Source of the DNA: Methanobrevibacter sp.
Lineage (GTDB): Archaea > Methanobacteriota > Methanobacteria > Methanobacteriales > Methanobacteriaceae
Length of the DNA: 11,312 bases
Direction: 5' to 3'
Assembly (NCBI GenBank): GCA_009777005.1
Contig: WRMT01000076.1
Coordinates: 1 to 11,312 of the forward strand
Shown: in pieces, positions 1 to 7,656 of the stretch
How positions within the stretch are numbered: position 1 is the first letter of the stretch
Layout: each line of letters opens with the position of its first letter
Position numbers and translations under genes: made by a program
The notes under the pieces: generated by a model
What the model saw: only the letters and a program-made list of their open reading frames with translations
Databases searched by the model: none
Told to the model about the DNA's origin: nothing

Positions 1-54
1 TAATTAAAAGAATAGGTTTATTTATTAGTTATTGGGTTTTTATAGCTATTGATT

Positions 55-69
55 AAAAAAAATAAAAGA
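55..69 (-). terminator. Probable oligo-T terminator of the ADH synthase gene
   Basis: Read on the minus strand, this is a run of eight T after another short T-rich stretch, about 40-50 bases beyond the stop codon of the ADH synthase gene. Archaeal RNA polymerase commonly stops at such T tracts without a hairpin. In DNA this AT-rich, T runs also occur by chance, so the call is tentative. No gene is visible between here and the window edge. Confidence 0.4.
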
Positions 70-108
70 TTTAAATAGCTATTAAAATGGAGGATATTAT
101 TTTATTAG

Positions 109-903
109 CTATTCATCTAAAATTTTTAATGCTTCTTCAATATCTAGATCTTTGTGAACAACTTCAGCAATAGCTTTTGTAATTTTTCCAGGGTTTTTTG
201 CTTGGAAAAGGTTTCTTCCAAATGCTACACCAGCTCCACCAACTTCTAAAGAATCTCTAACCATTTCTAATAACTCTTTATCAGTTTCTACTTTAGGACC
301 TCCAGCTATTACAACAGGAACCAAAGCTCCTTCAACAACCTCTTTAAATGAATCAGGATCTCCAGTATAGTTAGTTTTTATAATATCTACTCCAAGTTCT
401 GAACCTACTCTTGCAGCATGTTTAACTAACTCAACATCATGCTCATTTTTTATTTTCTGTCCACGAGGATACATCATAGCAAGAAGTGGAATTCCCCATT
501 GGCTGCATGTTTCAGCTATAAATCCTAATTCAACTAACATGTCTGATTCTCTATCAGACCCAATATTCACATGAATAGAAATAGCGTCGGCTCCAAGTTG
601 TATAGCTTTTTCAACAGAAGTTACTAATACTTTATTGTTAGGATCAGGACTAAGTGAGGTACTTGCTGATAAATGGATAATAAGACCAATATCTTTTCCA
701 TAACCTCTGTGTCCTTGTTCAATAATTCCTTTATGCATTAAAACAGCATTTGCCCCTCCTTTTGAGATATTTTCTATAGTTTCACTCATATTGACTATAC
801 CTTTTACAGGACCAATAGAAACTCCATGATCCATAGGAGCAATAACTGTCCTATTAGTCTTTCTATTCATGATTCTTTCCATTCTAATTCTTTTCCCTAT
901 CAT
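109..903 (-). CDS. 2-amino-3,7-dideoxy-D-threo-hept-6-ulosonate (ADH) synthase
   Basis: This 264-residue protein is a class I aldolase-fold enzyme of the DeoC/FbaB type. It matches the archaeal ADH synthase that makes the first intermediate of the alternative route to 3-dehydroquinate, and so aromatic amino acids, from aspartate semialdehyde and a ketose-derived donor. Visible motifs are APMDHG (22-27), MMYPRG (143-148), the lysine strand DIIKTNY (173-179) and the phosphate-binding AGGPK (200-204) and GGAGVAFGRN (222-231). Asp25, His111, Tyr145 and Lys176 align, at a constant offset of 8, with residues I recall as catalytic or active-site in the Methanocaldococcus enzyme MJ0400; Lys176 would form the Schiff base. 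Length is full for the family. The ATG start has an AAGGAG site 7 bases upstream. The pathway partner, 3-dehydroquinate synthase II, is not seen in the 108 bases downstream. A plain class I fructose-bisphosphate aldolase is the alternative, but less likely. Confidence 0.93.
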   Translation of the reverse strand: MIGKRIRMERIMNRKTNRTVIAPMDHGVSIGPVKGIVNMSETIENISKGGANAVLMHKGIIEQGHRGYGKDIGLIIHLSASTSLSPDPNNKVLVTSVEKAIQLGADAISIHVNIGSDRESDMLVELGFIAETCSQWGIPLLAMMYPRGQKIKNEHDVELVKHAARVGSELGVDIIKTNYTGDPDSFKEVVEGALVPVVIAGGPKVETDKELLEMVRDSLEVGGAGVAFGRNLFQAKNPGKITKAIAEVVHKDLDIEEALKILDE

Positions 904-1092
904 AGCTAATCTCCTTATAACTTAATAATGAAAATTTTCAAAAAACCTATAGATAACATTAGTTTTTTAAATATTATTTAATAAAATTTTCTAAAACCTT
1001 AATTTGACTTTTAGTTTTTAAAAATTATTTTAAAAAAATTTTATAAATATTTTCTGTAAAATTATTAATCAACAATTTTAAAATATGGTATT

Positions 1093-1189
1093 TGAACAAA
1101 TAATTATTAATGAATTTGTTATTTAAAATTAAAATGTTAATGAACAAATAATTATCATATAAATCCTTTATTTAAAACTAAAACGTTAC
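1093..1189. repeat. Two-copy tandem repeat, period 48-49 bp
   Basis: Two adjacent copies lie at 1093-1140 and 1141-1189. Both begin with the same 15 bases (TGAACAAATAATTAT). Both end with closely similar 20-base blocks, ATTTAAAATTAAAATGTTAA against ATTTAAAACTAAAACGTTAC; the middle is more diverged and differs by one base in length. The second copy runs into the stop codon of the winged-helix gene that ends at 1186. The other 190 or so bases of the spacer down to 903 are AT-rich, and I see nothing more in them than the upstream region of the ADH synthase gene. Confidence 0.7.
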
Positions 1190-1539
1190 TTAATATTTAA
1201 AAGTGCCATTATTCTTAAATTTTGTTTCTTATATTTTTTTGCTCGATATTTCTCAACTAATTTTCTAGCAACAATTCTTCCTATTTGAGAAACACCCCAA
1301 TTTTCATTCCTATACTTTACAATTAAACCATTAGATTTTAAATTACGAATACTTCTTGAAAAGTGCTTCAAATGATCATCAGGCAATTTTTTCTTGAGAG
1401 TTTCTTCACTAACATTTTTATTAACTGATATTTTTAACCTTCCCAATTCAGTCACAATAAGAGTTTCATATTCATTTAATCCTTCAATAATTAATTCTGC
1501 CTGAAATGAAACATCTTTAGTGGACTTTTTTTCATCCAT
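1186..1539 (-). CDS. Small winged-helix DNA-binding protein, third gene of a regulator cluster
   Basis: This 117-residue protein has the look of a winged helix-turn-helix. Residues 20-45 start with a helix followed by a TELGRLKISVNKNVS segment. Residues 46-70 carry a likely recognition helix ending in FSRSIRNLKSNGLI. A short wing follows (VKYRNENWGVSQIGRIVARKL, about 73-93), then a lysine/arginine-rich C-terminal tail (94-110) that could add DNA contacts. No ligand or metal site is evident. The start is supported by AAGGTGGG a few bases upstream, and only 9 bases separate the gene from the DUF3467-like gene before it, so the two are almost certainly co-transcribed. Its target is unknown; control of its own cluster is an inference. 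I do not recognise a named family. Confidence 0.75.
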   Translation of the reverse strand: MDEKKSTKDVSFQAELIIEGLNEYETLIVTELGRLKISVNKNVSEETLKKKLPDDHLKHFSRSIRNLKSNGLIVKYRNENWGVSQIGRIVARKLVEKYRAKKYKKQNLRIMALLNIK

Positions 1540-1548
1540 TTACCCACC

Positions 1549-1857
1549 TTATACCTCGGGAAGTTCTCCAAATTTAGACTCATAATTTTTAACTTCTTTA
1601 GCTAATAAGTCTGAGATTTTTTTGGCAACTATTGGGTGTAAAATGATTTCTCCTACAGCAGTTTTAAATGTTTTTATAGTGCCATCAATAAATTCATCGT
1701 TTTTTTCAATTTCTTCATTTACTAGTAATAATCTGAAGTTTAATGGACTAACAGCTACTGCTGCAGCTGTGGCATGAATTTGTGGCATGTCATGTGGTAA
1801 AAATAATGATTCAATATTTTTTTTATCATTCTTTTCTTTATTTTTGTCCTTGTTCAT
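1549..1857 (-). CDS. DUF3467-like small protein
   Basis: The 102-residue product begins with a lysine/asparagine-rich, probably disordered stretch, followed by a compact domain. The domain has the two signatures I associate with DUF3467: an early strand with SPLNFRLLL, and a late GEIILHPIVAKKISDLLAKEV segment leading into NYESKFGELP at the C-terminus. The function of DUF3467 proteins is unknown. I place the start at the ATG at 1857 because AGGCGAT, one base off the archaeal consensus AGGTGAT, lies just upstream. In-frame ATG (1872) and TTG (1878) codons upstream lack such a site. The gene sits between two helix-turn-helix genes on the same strand, which suggests a regulatory role (inference). 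The start region is an imperfect copy of the 3' end of the preceding gene. Confidence 0.8.
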   Translation of the reverse strand: MNKDKNKEKNDKKNIESLFLPHDMPQIHATAAAVAVSPLNFRLLLVNEEIEKNDEFIDGTIKTFKTAVGEIILHPIVAKKISDLLAKEVKNYESKFGELPEV

Positions 1858-1949
1858 TATATCGCCTAGCATATACAAATTTAGGTTTTTAGTAGTGTTT
1901 AAACTGTTGTAAAATTAAATATATTGTATCACCTAGCATAAACAAATTT
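1856..1949 (-). repeat. Duplicated 27-bp ribosome-binding/start region
   Basis: Positions 1856-1882 and 1923-1949 are direct copies, 24 of 27 bases identical and 67 bp apart. On the minus strand each reads through ATGCTAGG(T/C)GATA and on to AAT. In the downstream copy this is the ribosome-binding site and start codon of the DUF3467-like gene. In the upstream copy AGG-TGA is the last codon and stop of the winged-helix gene, and the base after AAT no longer forms ATG. A small tandem duplication, with decay of one copy, is the simplest reading. Confidence 0.7.
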
Positions 1950-2321
1950 GGGGGAATCAGTAGATGAAATTTCTACCTCGAGAGTTTCAGTGAAAAATGT
2001 TGTATCAATAGAATAATCTAAGGTAGGTATATTATAATCAAAGGATTCATTATCTTTCCTTAAAAACTCTTCATTTTCTATTATCCCCAATGCAATAGCT
2101 CTAGGATCATTATCATTAAGTTTATATTTATCTTTCTTTCCTTCTTTTTTAACAACCAATCCAATTTGATCTAATTTAGCTATATGAGTATAAACAGTTT
2201 TTTTTGATACATCAGCCATCCTTGCTATTTCATCAACTGTAAGATATATCTCTTCTTTAGAAATTAGCTCTTCTAAAATTCTAACTCTAGAATTATTCCC
2301 AAAAATCTCTGTTAACAACAT
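1929..2321 (-). CDS. ArsR-like winged helix-turn-helix transcriptional regulator
   Basis: This is a 130-residue protein. Residues 1-70 form a typical winged helix-turn-helix: an opening helix (MLLTEIFGNNSRVRILEEL), a helix-turn-helix VDEIARMADVSKKTVYTHIAKL (about 29-50), and a wing with GLVVKKEGKKDKYKLN. The acidic C-terminal part (about 80-130, ending SPKFVYAR) has no cysteine or histidine metal site, so metal sensing of the classical ArsR kind is not supported. The start is firm: GGAGGTAATTATT stands directly before the ATG. It is the first gene of a three-gene unit with the DUF3467-like protein and a second winged-helix protein, and probably helps to regulate that unit or an unlinked target (inference). 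Its stop codon lies inside the AGGTGAT of a duplicated ribosome-binding region. Confidence 0.85.
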   Translation of the reverse strand: MLLTEIFGNNSRVRILEELISKEEIYLTVDEIARMADVSKKTVYTHIAKLDQIGLVVKKEGKKDKYKLNDNDPRAIALGIIENEEFLRKDNESFDYNIPTLDYSIDTTFFTETLEVEISSTDSPKFVYAR

Positions 2322-2363
2322 AATAATTACCTCCTAAATTAGGCTTTAACCTCTCTTAAGATA

Positions 2364-2373
2364 ATTATATAAT
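2364..2373 (-). promoter_or_regulatory. TATA box for the winged-helix / DUF3467 cluster
   Basis: ATTATATAAT lies about 45-50 bases upstream of the first start codon of the cluster. Transcription starting some 25 bases downstream would give a leader of roughly 20 bases that includes the GGAGGT site, a normal arrangement for Methanobacteriales. In DNA this AT-rich the match alone is weak; the spacing supports it. Confidence 0.45.
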
Positions 2374-3142
2374 ACCTACATAATAAAGATTTTTATTTTT
2401 TTACACTCAGTTGAAAAAAATTACAATATGTTCTTTTTTTCAAAAACTTAGCTATTGCTATTTTCGGATAAAGATACGTATTAATTAATATATATTTTAT
2501 CATAAATTTTTAATCATTTTAAATTGATTGCTTTTTAATTTAATTTTTTTTTATGGTGATATTTAATTAAATGAATTTAGCTATAAAAAAAATATTAAGA
2601 GTAAGTTAATAAAAATATATTAGCTAAAACAGTTTTATATTACAAATATTTGCTTTTATTTAATTATTCTTTAGATTATAGGTATATTAATCACTCATTT
2701 TCATTTTTTTTTATTTCATTTACTTCTTATCCATCTTTTATGATGTAATTAATATTTCTTTTTATTTTCACATTTAATAGTAGTAATTCTTTTAATTTGA
2801 AAATAATTTTTTAATATATTTTATGTAAATAGCTATTTTTTCACCAAATATTCAAAGTTTAATAAAATTGAAATATATTATATTACTATATGCATTTATA
2901 TTAAATAAATTTTGGTATTGAAATTTTCCAAAATTATTCTCTAGAAATTTTCCCATTGAAAAAAGAATGTTGAAATAAAAAGTACATTTTATTCAACGCT
3001 GTTAAAATAATACATTTTTAAAAATGGAAGTAATAAAGTTTTTTTAGAAAATAAGAATAAATAAATTATTGTTTTAAAACTATTTGAATAATTCATGCCA
3101 AAACTCCCTATTTATATTGATTCCCCTTTGACTAGTTTTTAA
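2374..3142. other. Long gene-free AT-rich intergenic region
   Basis: About 770 bases without an open reading frame of convincing length or composition on either strand, no tRNA-like segment and no tandem repeat that I can find. It holds several TAGCTA hexamers (near 2450, 2580, 2622 and 2829). At 2969-2997 there is one imperfect hairpin, GTTGAAATAAAA against TTTTATTCAAC around a 6-base loop. Intergenic regions this long and AT-rich are common in Methanobrevibacter-type genomes, but an unannotated RNA cannot be excluded. Confidence 0.5.
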
Positions 3143-3673
3143 TTATTTAATAGCTGGAGTCCATAGCTTAAATTCCTGTATTTGTGGAGGTATCCCTTCA
3201 TTTCCACAAGATTCAAGCCAACCTTCTTTTGATTGAATATTTTCACAAGTTTCACTTGTTTGAACAAAATCAACTAATCCTCTATTTCTAATTATTACAT
3301 GCTTTGGCTTTAATGTGGATGCCCAAATATAATAAACCTTAAAAACAGTGTCTGGGTGATAACCTCCACCTAAATCAATAGCTAAAACATCACATTTATT
3401 AATTATTTTAGTGACTTGTTTTATTGTTTCATGAAGACGAACATCTCCATTAATGAATTTTAAGTTAGGATAAATGAGTTTTAAATTGTTCATTTTTGGT
3501 GTTGCTTCAGGACTCTTGTCTAAACATATTATTTTCCCGTTTTCAACTTTTTCAGCTATTAATTTGCTGGTTCCTCCAACATGGCATCCTAATTCAACAA
3601 CCACATCATTTTCATTTAGAAGCTTATCTAATATCTTTCTATAAATTTTTATATCATAGCTAATCTTTATCAT
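3143..3673 (-). CDS. Class I SAM-dependent methyltransferase-like protein
   Basis: This 176-residue protein has a Rossmann-type fold. The SAM-binding motif I is VVELGCHVGGTSK (25-37). The strand IICLDKS (48-54) places Asp52 where the ribose-binding acidic residue normally sits. FINGDVR (73-79) fits motif III, and DVLAIDLGGGYHPDTVF (95-111) fits motif IV. The substrate is unknown. The usual C-terminal substrate-binding extension is short, and a cysteine-containing tail (Cys143, Cys156) ends in PPQIQEFKLWTP. The start is supported by AAGGAAT just upstream. The gene stands alone on the minus strand, 173 bases downstream of pantoate kinase. The assignment to the methyltransferase superfamily is good, but catalysis of a methyl transfer is an inference. 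Confidence 0.78.
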   Translation of the reverse strand: MIKISYDIKIYRKILDKLLNENDVVVELGCHVGGTSKLIAEKVENGKIICLDKSPEATPKMNNLKLIYPNLKFINGDVRLHETIKQVTKIINKCDVLAIDLGGGYHPDTVFKVYYIWASTLKPKHVIIRNRGLVDFVQTSETCENIQSKEGWLESCGNEGIPPQIQEFKLWTPAIK

Positions 3674-3846
3674 TATTATTCCTTTTACTTATTATCTAAA
3701 AAAACTTTTTTAATCTATTTTTATTTAGTTTAATGAGCTTATAAACTATATTAAGGATAATCTATTAATTTTAGTAATTATTTATAATCTAATATATTAT
3801 GAAAAATCGATTGATTAATAGAAATAATAATTTTTATAATAACTCA

Positions 3847-4722
3847 TTATAACACTTTAATTCCATTATTATCTATTTTTGAAATAATAACCTCATCTAT
3901 ATCCAAGGAAGGATCGTTTGAAAATGCAAATGCAGTATTTCCAAGCATAGCCATTGAAGCACCTAATGTATGTTTATTCATTTCATTAACTATTTCTAAA
4001 ACATCATCATTGATTAGGTTTGTTTTTTTTGCAAATTCAAATGAATATTTAAGGAAATTTTCTATGCTAGGTTTAACAACAAATTTTTTTTGAATAGCTA
4101 CTCCAATTTCATTTATCTTCTTTTGATGAATAGGATTTTGAATTATACTCCCAGTATCTATTTTTCCAAGGGTTTTTGTAATTACATAAATATTAGCTAG
4201 TTCTTTTTGAGTTCCAATGGATTTTACTTTCCCAATTCCAGGAAATCCTGGTTTTTTTCTCACAACAATTCCTTTTGATGTTTGGGCTATAACATCACCT
4301 AATCCACTTCCTAATTCTATTTCAGCTCTATGAGCATATTGGTTTGCCCGTTTAAGTGAAATATCTCCATTAAATAATTTAAAAAAACCAGTAGCTACTC
4401 CTAATGCAGATGAAGCAGATGTTCCAAAACCAGATCCGACAGGAACATCTATTTTTAAATCAATTTTCATGCCTTCGTTGATTTTAAAATCTTTTTTTAG
4501 CAATTCTAATGTTTTAATAACTATAAATTCATTTTTTTCATCTTTTTTTCCATTGATTTTTACTTCAACCTTGTTCTCTTTTTTCGATGATTTAACTGTT
4601 GTTAAAACTCCTTTATCAAGTAATACTCCAGCTCCACATGATCCTTTCTTCAATGGATTATCATTATTAGCTATTGTAAAAAACCCCGTAATATGGGATG
4701 GGACAAAAACAGAAACTTTCAT
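3847..4722 (-). CDS. Pantoate kinase (GHMP kinase family)
   Basis: The enzyme phosphorylates pantoate to 4-phosphopantoate, the first step of the archaeal coenzyme A route, in which phosphopantothenate synthetase then replaces bacterial PanC/PanK. The 291-residue protein has all GHMP kinase motifs: PSHITGFF (8-15), the phosphate loop PVGSGFGTSASSALG (94-108), and the C-terminal glycine motif GASMAMLGNTAFAF (254-267). Ser28, Ser104, His131, Glu134, Asp143 and Arg155 fall at the positions I recall as functionally important in the Thermococcus kodakarensis enzyme, so it should be active. The start has AGTGATATA immediately upstream. The coenzyme A partner gene is not adjacent here. An archaeal shikimate kinase, also GHMP, was considered; the PSHITGFF start and GSCGAG segment favour pantoate kinase. 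Confidence 0.92.
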   Translation of the reverse strand: MKVSVFVPSHITGFFTIANNDNPLKKGSCGAGVLLDKGVLTTVKSSKKENKVEVKINGKKDEKNEFIVIKTLELLKKDFKINEGMKIDLKIDVPVGSGFGTSASSALGVATGFFKLFNGDISLKRANQYAHRAEIELGSGLGDVIAQTSKGIVVRKKPGFPGIGKVKSIGTQKELANIYVITKTLGKIDTGSIIQNPIHQKKINEIGVAIQKKFVVKPSIENFLKYSFEFAKKTNLINDDVLEIVNEMNKHTLGASMAMLGNTAFAFSNDPSLDIDEVIISKIDNNGIKVL

Positions 4723-5327
4723 TATATCACTATATTAGTAGCTATTCCTTTATTTAATTTAATTCTATTAGATATTATGTATCTTATTATTATTTTATTA
4801 TTCTTTAATATGAATTTATTATATACTTTTATTAAAATATTTATATCTCTTATTTTAAATGAAATATTATAAATTGTTAATAAGCTAATATTTAATAAAA
4901 ATATTTAAATGAACTTTTAAAAAAGTATTAATCCTCTTTATTAATAGTAAAATTTAAAATCAATTCTTTTAAGAGTATCAGAATATAATTTACAAATAAA
5001 TAATTAATATCCTTTTATTAAAAAAGTTTTAAAACATTATTTACAAATAAATAAATAATATCCTTTTATTAAAAAAGTTTAAAAATATTATTTACAAATA
5101 AATAATTAATATCCTTTTATTAAAAAAGTTTTAATATATTATTTATTAATAAATAATTAATATCAATTTTTTAAAAATTTTCAGAATTTTAGTTATTAAT
5201 AAGAAAAGATTTATTTATAATTTTTTTTAAATAATCAATTAATTATTTAAATTGTTCAGATATATGAATCTTATAATAATTTTAGATATTATTAATTTAT
5301 AAATTAATTTAATTAGGAGAAGTTCTT
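4723..5327. other. Divergent intergenic region between pantoate kinase and PHP genes
   Basis: These 605 bases separate two genes transcribed away from each other, so they must hold both promoters. Several TATA-like stretches are present, for example near 5210-5220 and 5258-5266 for the plus-strand gene, but the composition is too AT-rich to choose among them. The central part is taken up by the 51-bp tandem repeat described separately. No open reading frame or structured RNA is apparent. Confidence 0.5.
4988..5180. repeat. 51-bp tandem repeat, three good copies and a decayed fourth
   Basis: The copies begin exactly 51 bases apart at 4988, 5039, 5090 and 5141. Each of the first three starts with ATTTACAAATAAATAA and contains TATCCTTTTATTAAAAAAGT in the middle; they differ from each other at only a few positions. 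The fourth keeps the frame and ATAAATAATTAATATC but then diverges. There is no unique spacer between copies, so this is a minisatellite-like array and not CRISPR. Each unit has an alternating A-tract/T-tract character. It lies between divergent promoters. Confidence 0.85.
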
Positions 5328-5990
5328 TTGAAAAGAATAGATTTACATATGCACAGCTTATTTAGTGATGGAGAATTACTTCCATCTGAAATAGCTAGAA
5401 GAGCCCAAGTATTAAATCATGAGACAATAGCTATAACAGATCATGTTGATTCTTCTAATCTTGGAGCTATATCAAAAATTATTGAAGCAATAGATGATAT
5501 AAATAATAACTGGGATATTAATGTGGTTCCTGGAGCTGAAATAACTCATGCTCCTGCTGAAGTGATTGACAAACTTGCAAAAAAATCAAGAAAATTAGGA
5601 GCTGAAGTTGTCCTTGTACACGGTGAAACATTAGCTGAACCCGTTGTTGAAGGAACTAATTTAGCTGCTGTTAAATCTTCAAATGTTGATATATTAGCTC
5701 ATCCTGGACTTATAACCATAGAAGAAGCAGAAATAGCTAAAAAAAATAATGTTACTTTAGAACTAAGTGCTCGTAAAGGGCATTGTTTAGCTAATGGTCA
5801 TGTTGCTTGTATAGCTAATGAAATTGGAGTTGATTTAGTAATAGATACTGATACACATTCTCCAGGAGATTTAATTACTTTTCAACAAGCTCAAAAAATA
5901 GGTTTTGGTGCAGGTTTAACCAAAGATAAAGTCATAGAAGCTTTAGTTGATAATCCAAAAAAAATATTAGAAAAACGTAGTTCTACATAA
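5328..5990 (+). CDS. PHP-domain metal-dependent phosphoesterase (histidinol-phosphatase-like)
   Basis: This 220-residue protein carries the full set of PHP metal ligands: HMH (His7, His9), Asp14, DH (Asp38, His39), PGAEITH (Glu71, His74), VHGE (His98), AHPG (His125) and DTDTH (Asp175, His177). Such proteins bind two or three divalent metals and hydrolyse phosphoesters. Archaeal members of this length are usually annotated as histidinol-phosphate phosphatase-like, but the substrate cannot be read from sequence, and no histidine biosynthesis gene is nearby. The start is a TTG, chosen because TAGGAGAAG lies 7-8 bases upstream and the PHP motif begins only six residues later; no ATG fits. The gene ends 42 bases before the mobile element, which now separates it from uvrC on the same strand. 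Confidence 0.88.
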   Translation: MKRIDLHMHSLFSDGELLPSEIARRAQVLNHETIAITDHVDSSNLGAISKIIEAIDDINNNWDINVVPGAEITHAPAEVIDKLAKKSRKLGAEVVLVHGETLAEPVVEGTNLAAVKSSNVDILAHPGLITIEEAEIAKKNNVTLELSARKGHCLANGHVACIANEIGVDLVIDTDTHSPGDLITFQQAQKIGFGAGLTKDKVIEALVDNPKKILEKRSST

Positions 5991-6032
5991 TTCTATGAAA
6001 GCTGTTTAGCATCAAAAATATATGAAAATAGG

Positions 6033-6057
6033 CACTGCTGTAAACTTTAGATTTTTT
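6033..6057 (+). repeat. Left terminal inverted repeat of the insertion element
   Basis: The repeat begins CACTGCTGTAAACTTTAG and continues into T6. It matches the reverse complement of 8128-8152 at 22 of 25 positions; the mismatches are at repeat positions 8, 16 and 19. It starts 42 bases after the PHP gene stop. A match of this quality on both sides of the transposase is hard to explain by chance even in AT-rich DNA, because the most conserved block (CACTGCT, TAAACTT) includes the G/C positions. Confidence 0.78.
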
Positions 6058-6254
6058 CTTGGTTATGTGGGATTTAAATTATTGGAATTGTAACACTTTG
6101 TTTGTTAGGTAGGTATTGTTTTTTTCTTTTTTCGCAGGATTTTCTTGTATTTTTTGATAATTTTCTCAATTTTAATCTTTTAAATGTTTTTTTTGTCGAT
6201 GGCTTTCGCTAAGGATAGAGTCTTTTTGGTGAGGAGATTATAAACTATTTTTTT

Positions 6255-7592
6255 TTAGAAGCTTCTTCGGTTGTTACTTCGGTTTTTCGTGGGATATGCT
6301 TTTTTTGGTTTTCGTGGGCTTTTTTTGGTGCTTTTTTGTGTGTATTGTCTCGATATTTCCTCAATGAATATTTTTAATTTTTTTCTTTGCTGATTTTCAT
6401 CAGGTAATCTGGTTATTTCAACTATTTCCTCTTTAAAAATCCCTATGGCAGTGTTTTTATTGATTTTTTTTCTGGGGTTTTTCGCACGTTCATTATTATT
6501 TTTTCTTTCTCTTTCATCCAAGAGTTTCTGTGCACTGTTTTCCATGTCAGTTATTATGTTATATGCTAGCATTTGAGAGAGAAAGTCTTGATATACTGTT
6601 ATTTCTTTATAACCACTAATATTTTCAATATATAATGAGTTTTTTAAAACATCAAATGAAACTTCTATTCCCCATCTTAAGTCATATAATTCGTTTAAAT
6701 CCGTATATATGAAGGTTTTTTTGTCTAAATTACTTATTAAATGTTCTTCTTCTCCTGAAGGTAGGACTATTTTGGTAACTCTTAGATTAATTTTTCCTAT
6801 TTTTAAAAGTTTTTCTTTTATTTCCTGATTTTTTATATGGTTAACTCTGGATTTAGTGATATTTATATCTATGAATTCGTCATTTGTCTTCATTTTGCTT
6901 TTTTCATTTTTATAAGAGGTTTTTTTCACTCTAAATAAGAATTTTTCATTTTTTTCAATTAATTTTGTGAAAAATTCTAGGGATGGAAATCCTCTATCAT
7001 AAATTAAAATCCTTGGTTTATCTTTTAAATATTTTAAGTCCCATAAATTTTCCATATTACGGTTCATTAACTCTTTTTCACTAGTTTCATATTCATCAAT
7101 CTCTAAATCTATGAGGTATTTATTCAAACAATCGTAAAGTGCTGTGGAATTAACTGCCACAGATGTTATTTTAAGGAATTTATTTTTAATTCCTCCAAAA
7201 AATGAGAGTAATGATTTTTTATAGGGTAGCGTGCATTTACTTCCATCACCAGAGAGTATTAAATGATTTTTCATTGTCTTAACTTCATCACTACCGTAAA
7301 ATTCTTTTAAATGATAATCTTTTAAATTTTTAAACACATGGGGATTTAATTTATCTCTAGATTGTGAAAAAGCCTGTTTCGTGACACTAATTTCCTTTAT
7401 TTTTTTGAAAAAATTACGGATTTCCATATAAAGTGATAAACCATGATTATTTAAATGAATTAAAATCATATTTTGAAAATTCAAAGGACTATCACGTGTA
7501 AATGCTCCTTCATAGATTCTACCCAATTCCACAGCTTCTTCACTAGCAATGTATATAAACAAATTTACAATTCTATTCATTGTTCCCAACAT
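6255..7592 (-). CDS. IS4-family DDE transposase
   Basis: The reading frame is open from a GTG at 7637 (460 residues). I prefer the ATG at 7592 (445 residues) because AAAGGTGA lies 10 bases upstream of it, while the GTG has AGGA only two bases away. Numbering from the GTG, the catalytic triad is Asp131 in LSGDGSK, Asp214 in ILIYDRGF and Glu325. Glu325 is part of the IS4 signature Tyr-x2-Arg-x3-Glu-x6-Lys, seen as YDLRWGIEVSFDVLK (318-332). The N-terminal helical domain is intact. The C-terminus, from about 433, is a very basic K/P/R/N-rich tail that may bind DNA. No frameshift or stop interrupts it, so the enzyme may be active. It would cut and paste the element between its inverted repeats. 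A plain transposase of another DDE family is unlikely, given the YREK motif. Confidence 0.9.
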   Translation of the reverse strand: MLGTMNRIVNLFIYIASEEAVELGRIYEGAFTRDSPLNFQNMILIHLNNHGLSLYMEIRNFFKKIKEISVTKQAFSQSRDKLNPHVFKNLKDYHLKEFYGSDEVKTMKNHLILSGDGSKCTLPYKKSLLSFFGGIKNKFLKITSVAVNSTALYDCLNKYLIDLEIDEYETSEKELMNRNMENLWDLKYLKDKPRILIYDRGFPSLEFFTKLIEKNEKFLFRVKKTSYKNEKSKMKTNDEFIDINITKSRVNHIKNQEIKEKLLKIGKINLRVTKIVLPSGEEEHLISNLDKKTFIYTDLNELYDLRWGIEVSFDVLKNSLYIENISGYKEITVYQDFLSQMLAYNIITDMENSAQKLLDERERKNNNERAKNPRKKINKNTAIGIFKEEIVEITRLPDENQQRKKLKIFIEEISRQYTQKSTKKSPRKPKKAYPTKNRSNNRRSF

Positions 7593-7656
7593 TTTACCCA
7601 ATTCACCTTTTATAAAATCTTTTATAAAAAAAAACACATTCCTGTATGATTATTAG

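Noticed and set aside
2374..3142. tRNA, rRNA or C/D-box RNA gene
   Set aside because: No GGTTC-A/G-AATCC T-arm, no CCA-proximal stem and no paired C and D boxes were found on either strand.
4469..4738. Plus-strand open frame of 89 codons
   Set aside because: It lies antisense inside pantoate kinase, is rich in Ser/Phe as expected of a complement frame, and has no ribosome-binding site.
4988..5180. CRISPR array
   Set aside because: Units are contiguous and the whole 51-base period is repeated; there are no unique spacers and no cas genes.
6010..6032. Target-site duplication of the insertion element, compared with 8153-8175
   Set aside because: Both flanks are AT-rich and share only short stretches such as TTTAG at different distances; no equal-length direct repeat touches the inverted repeats.
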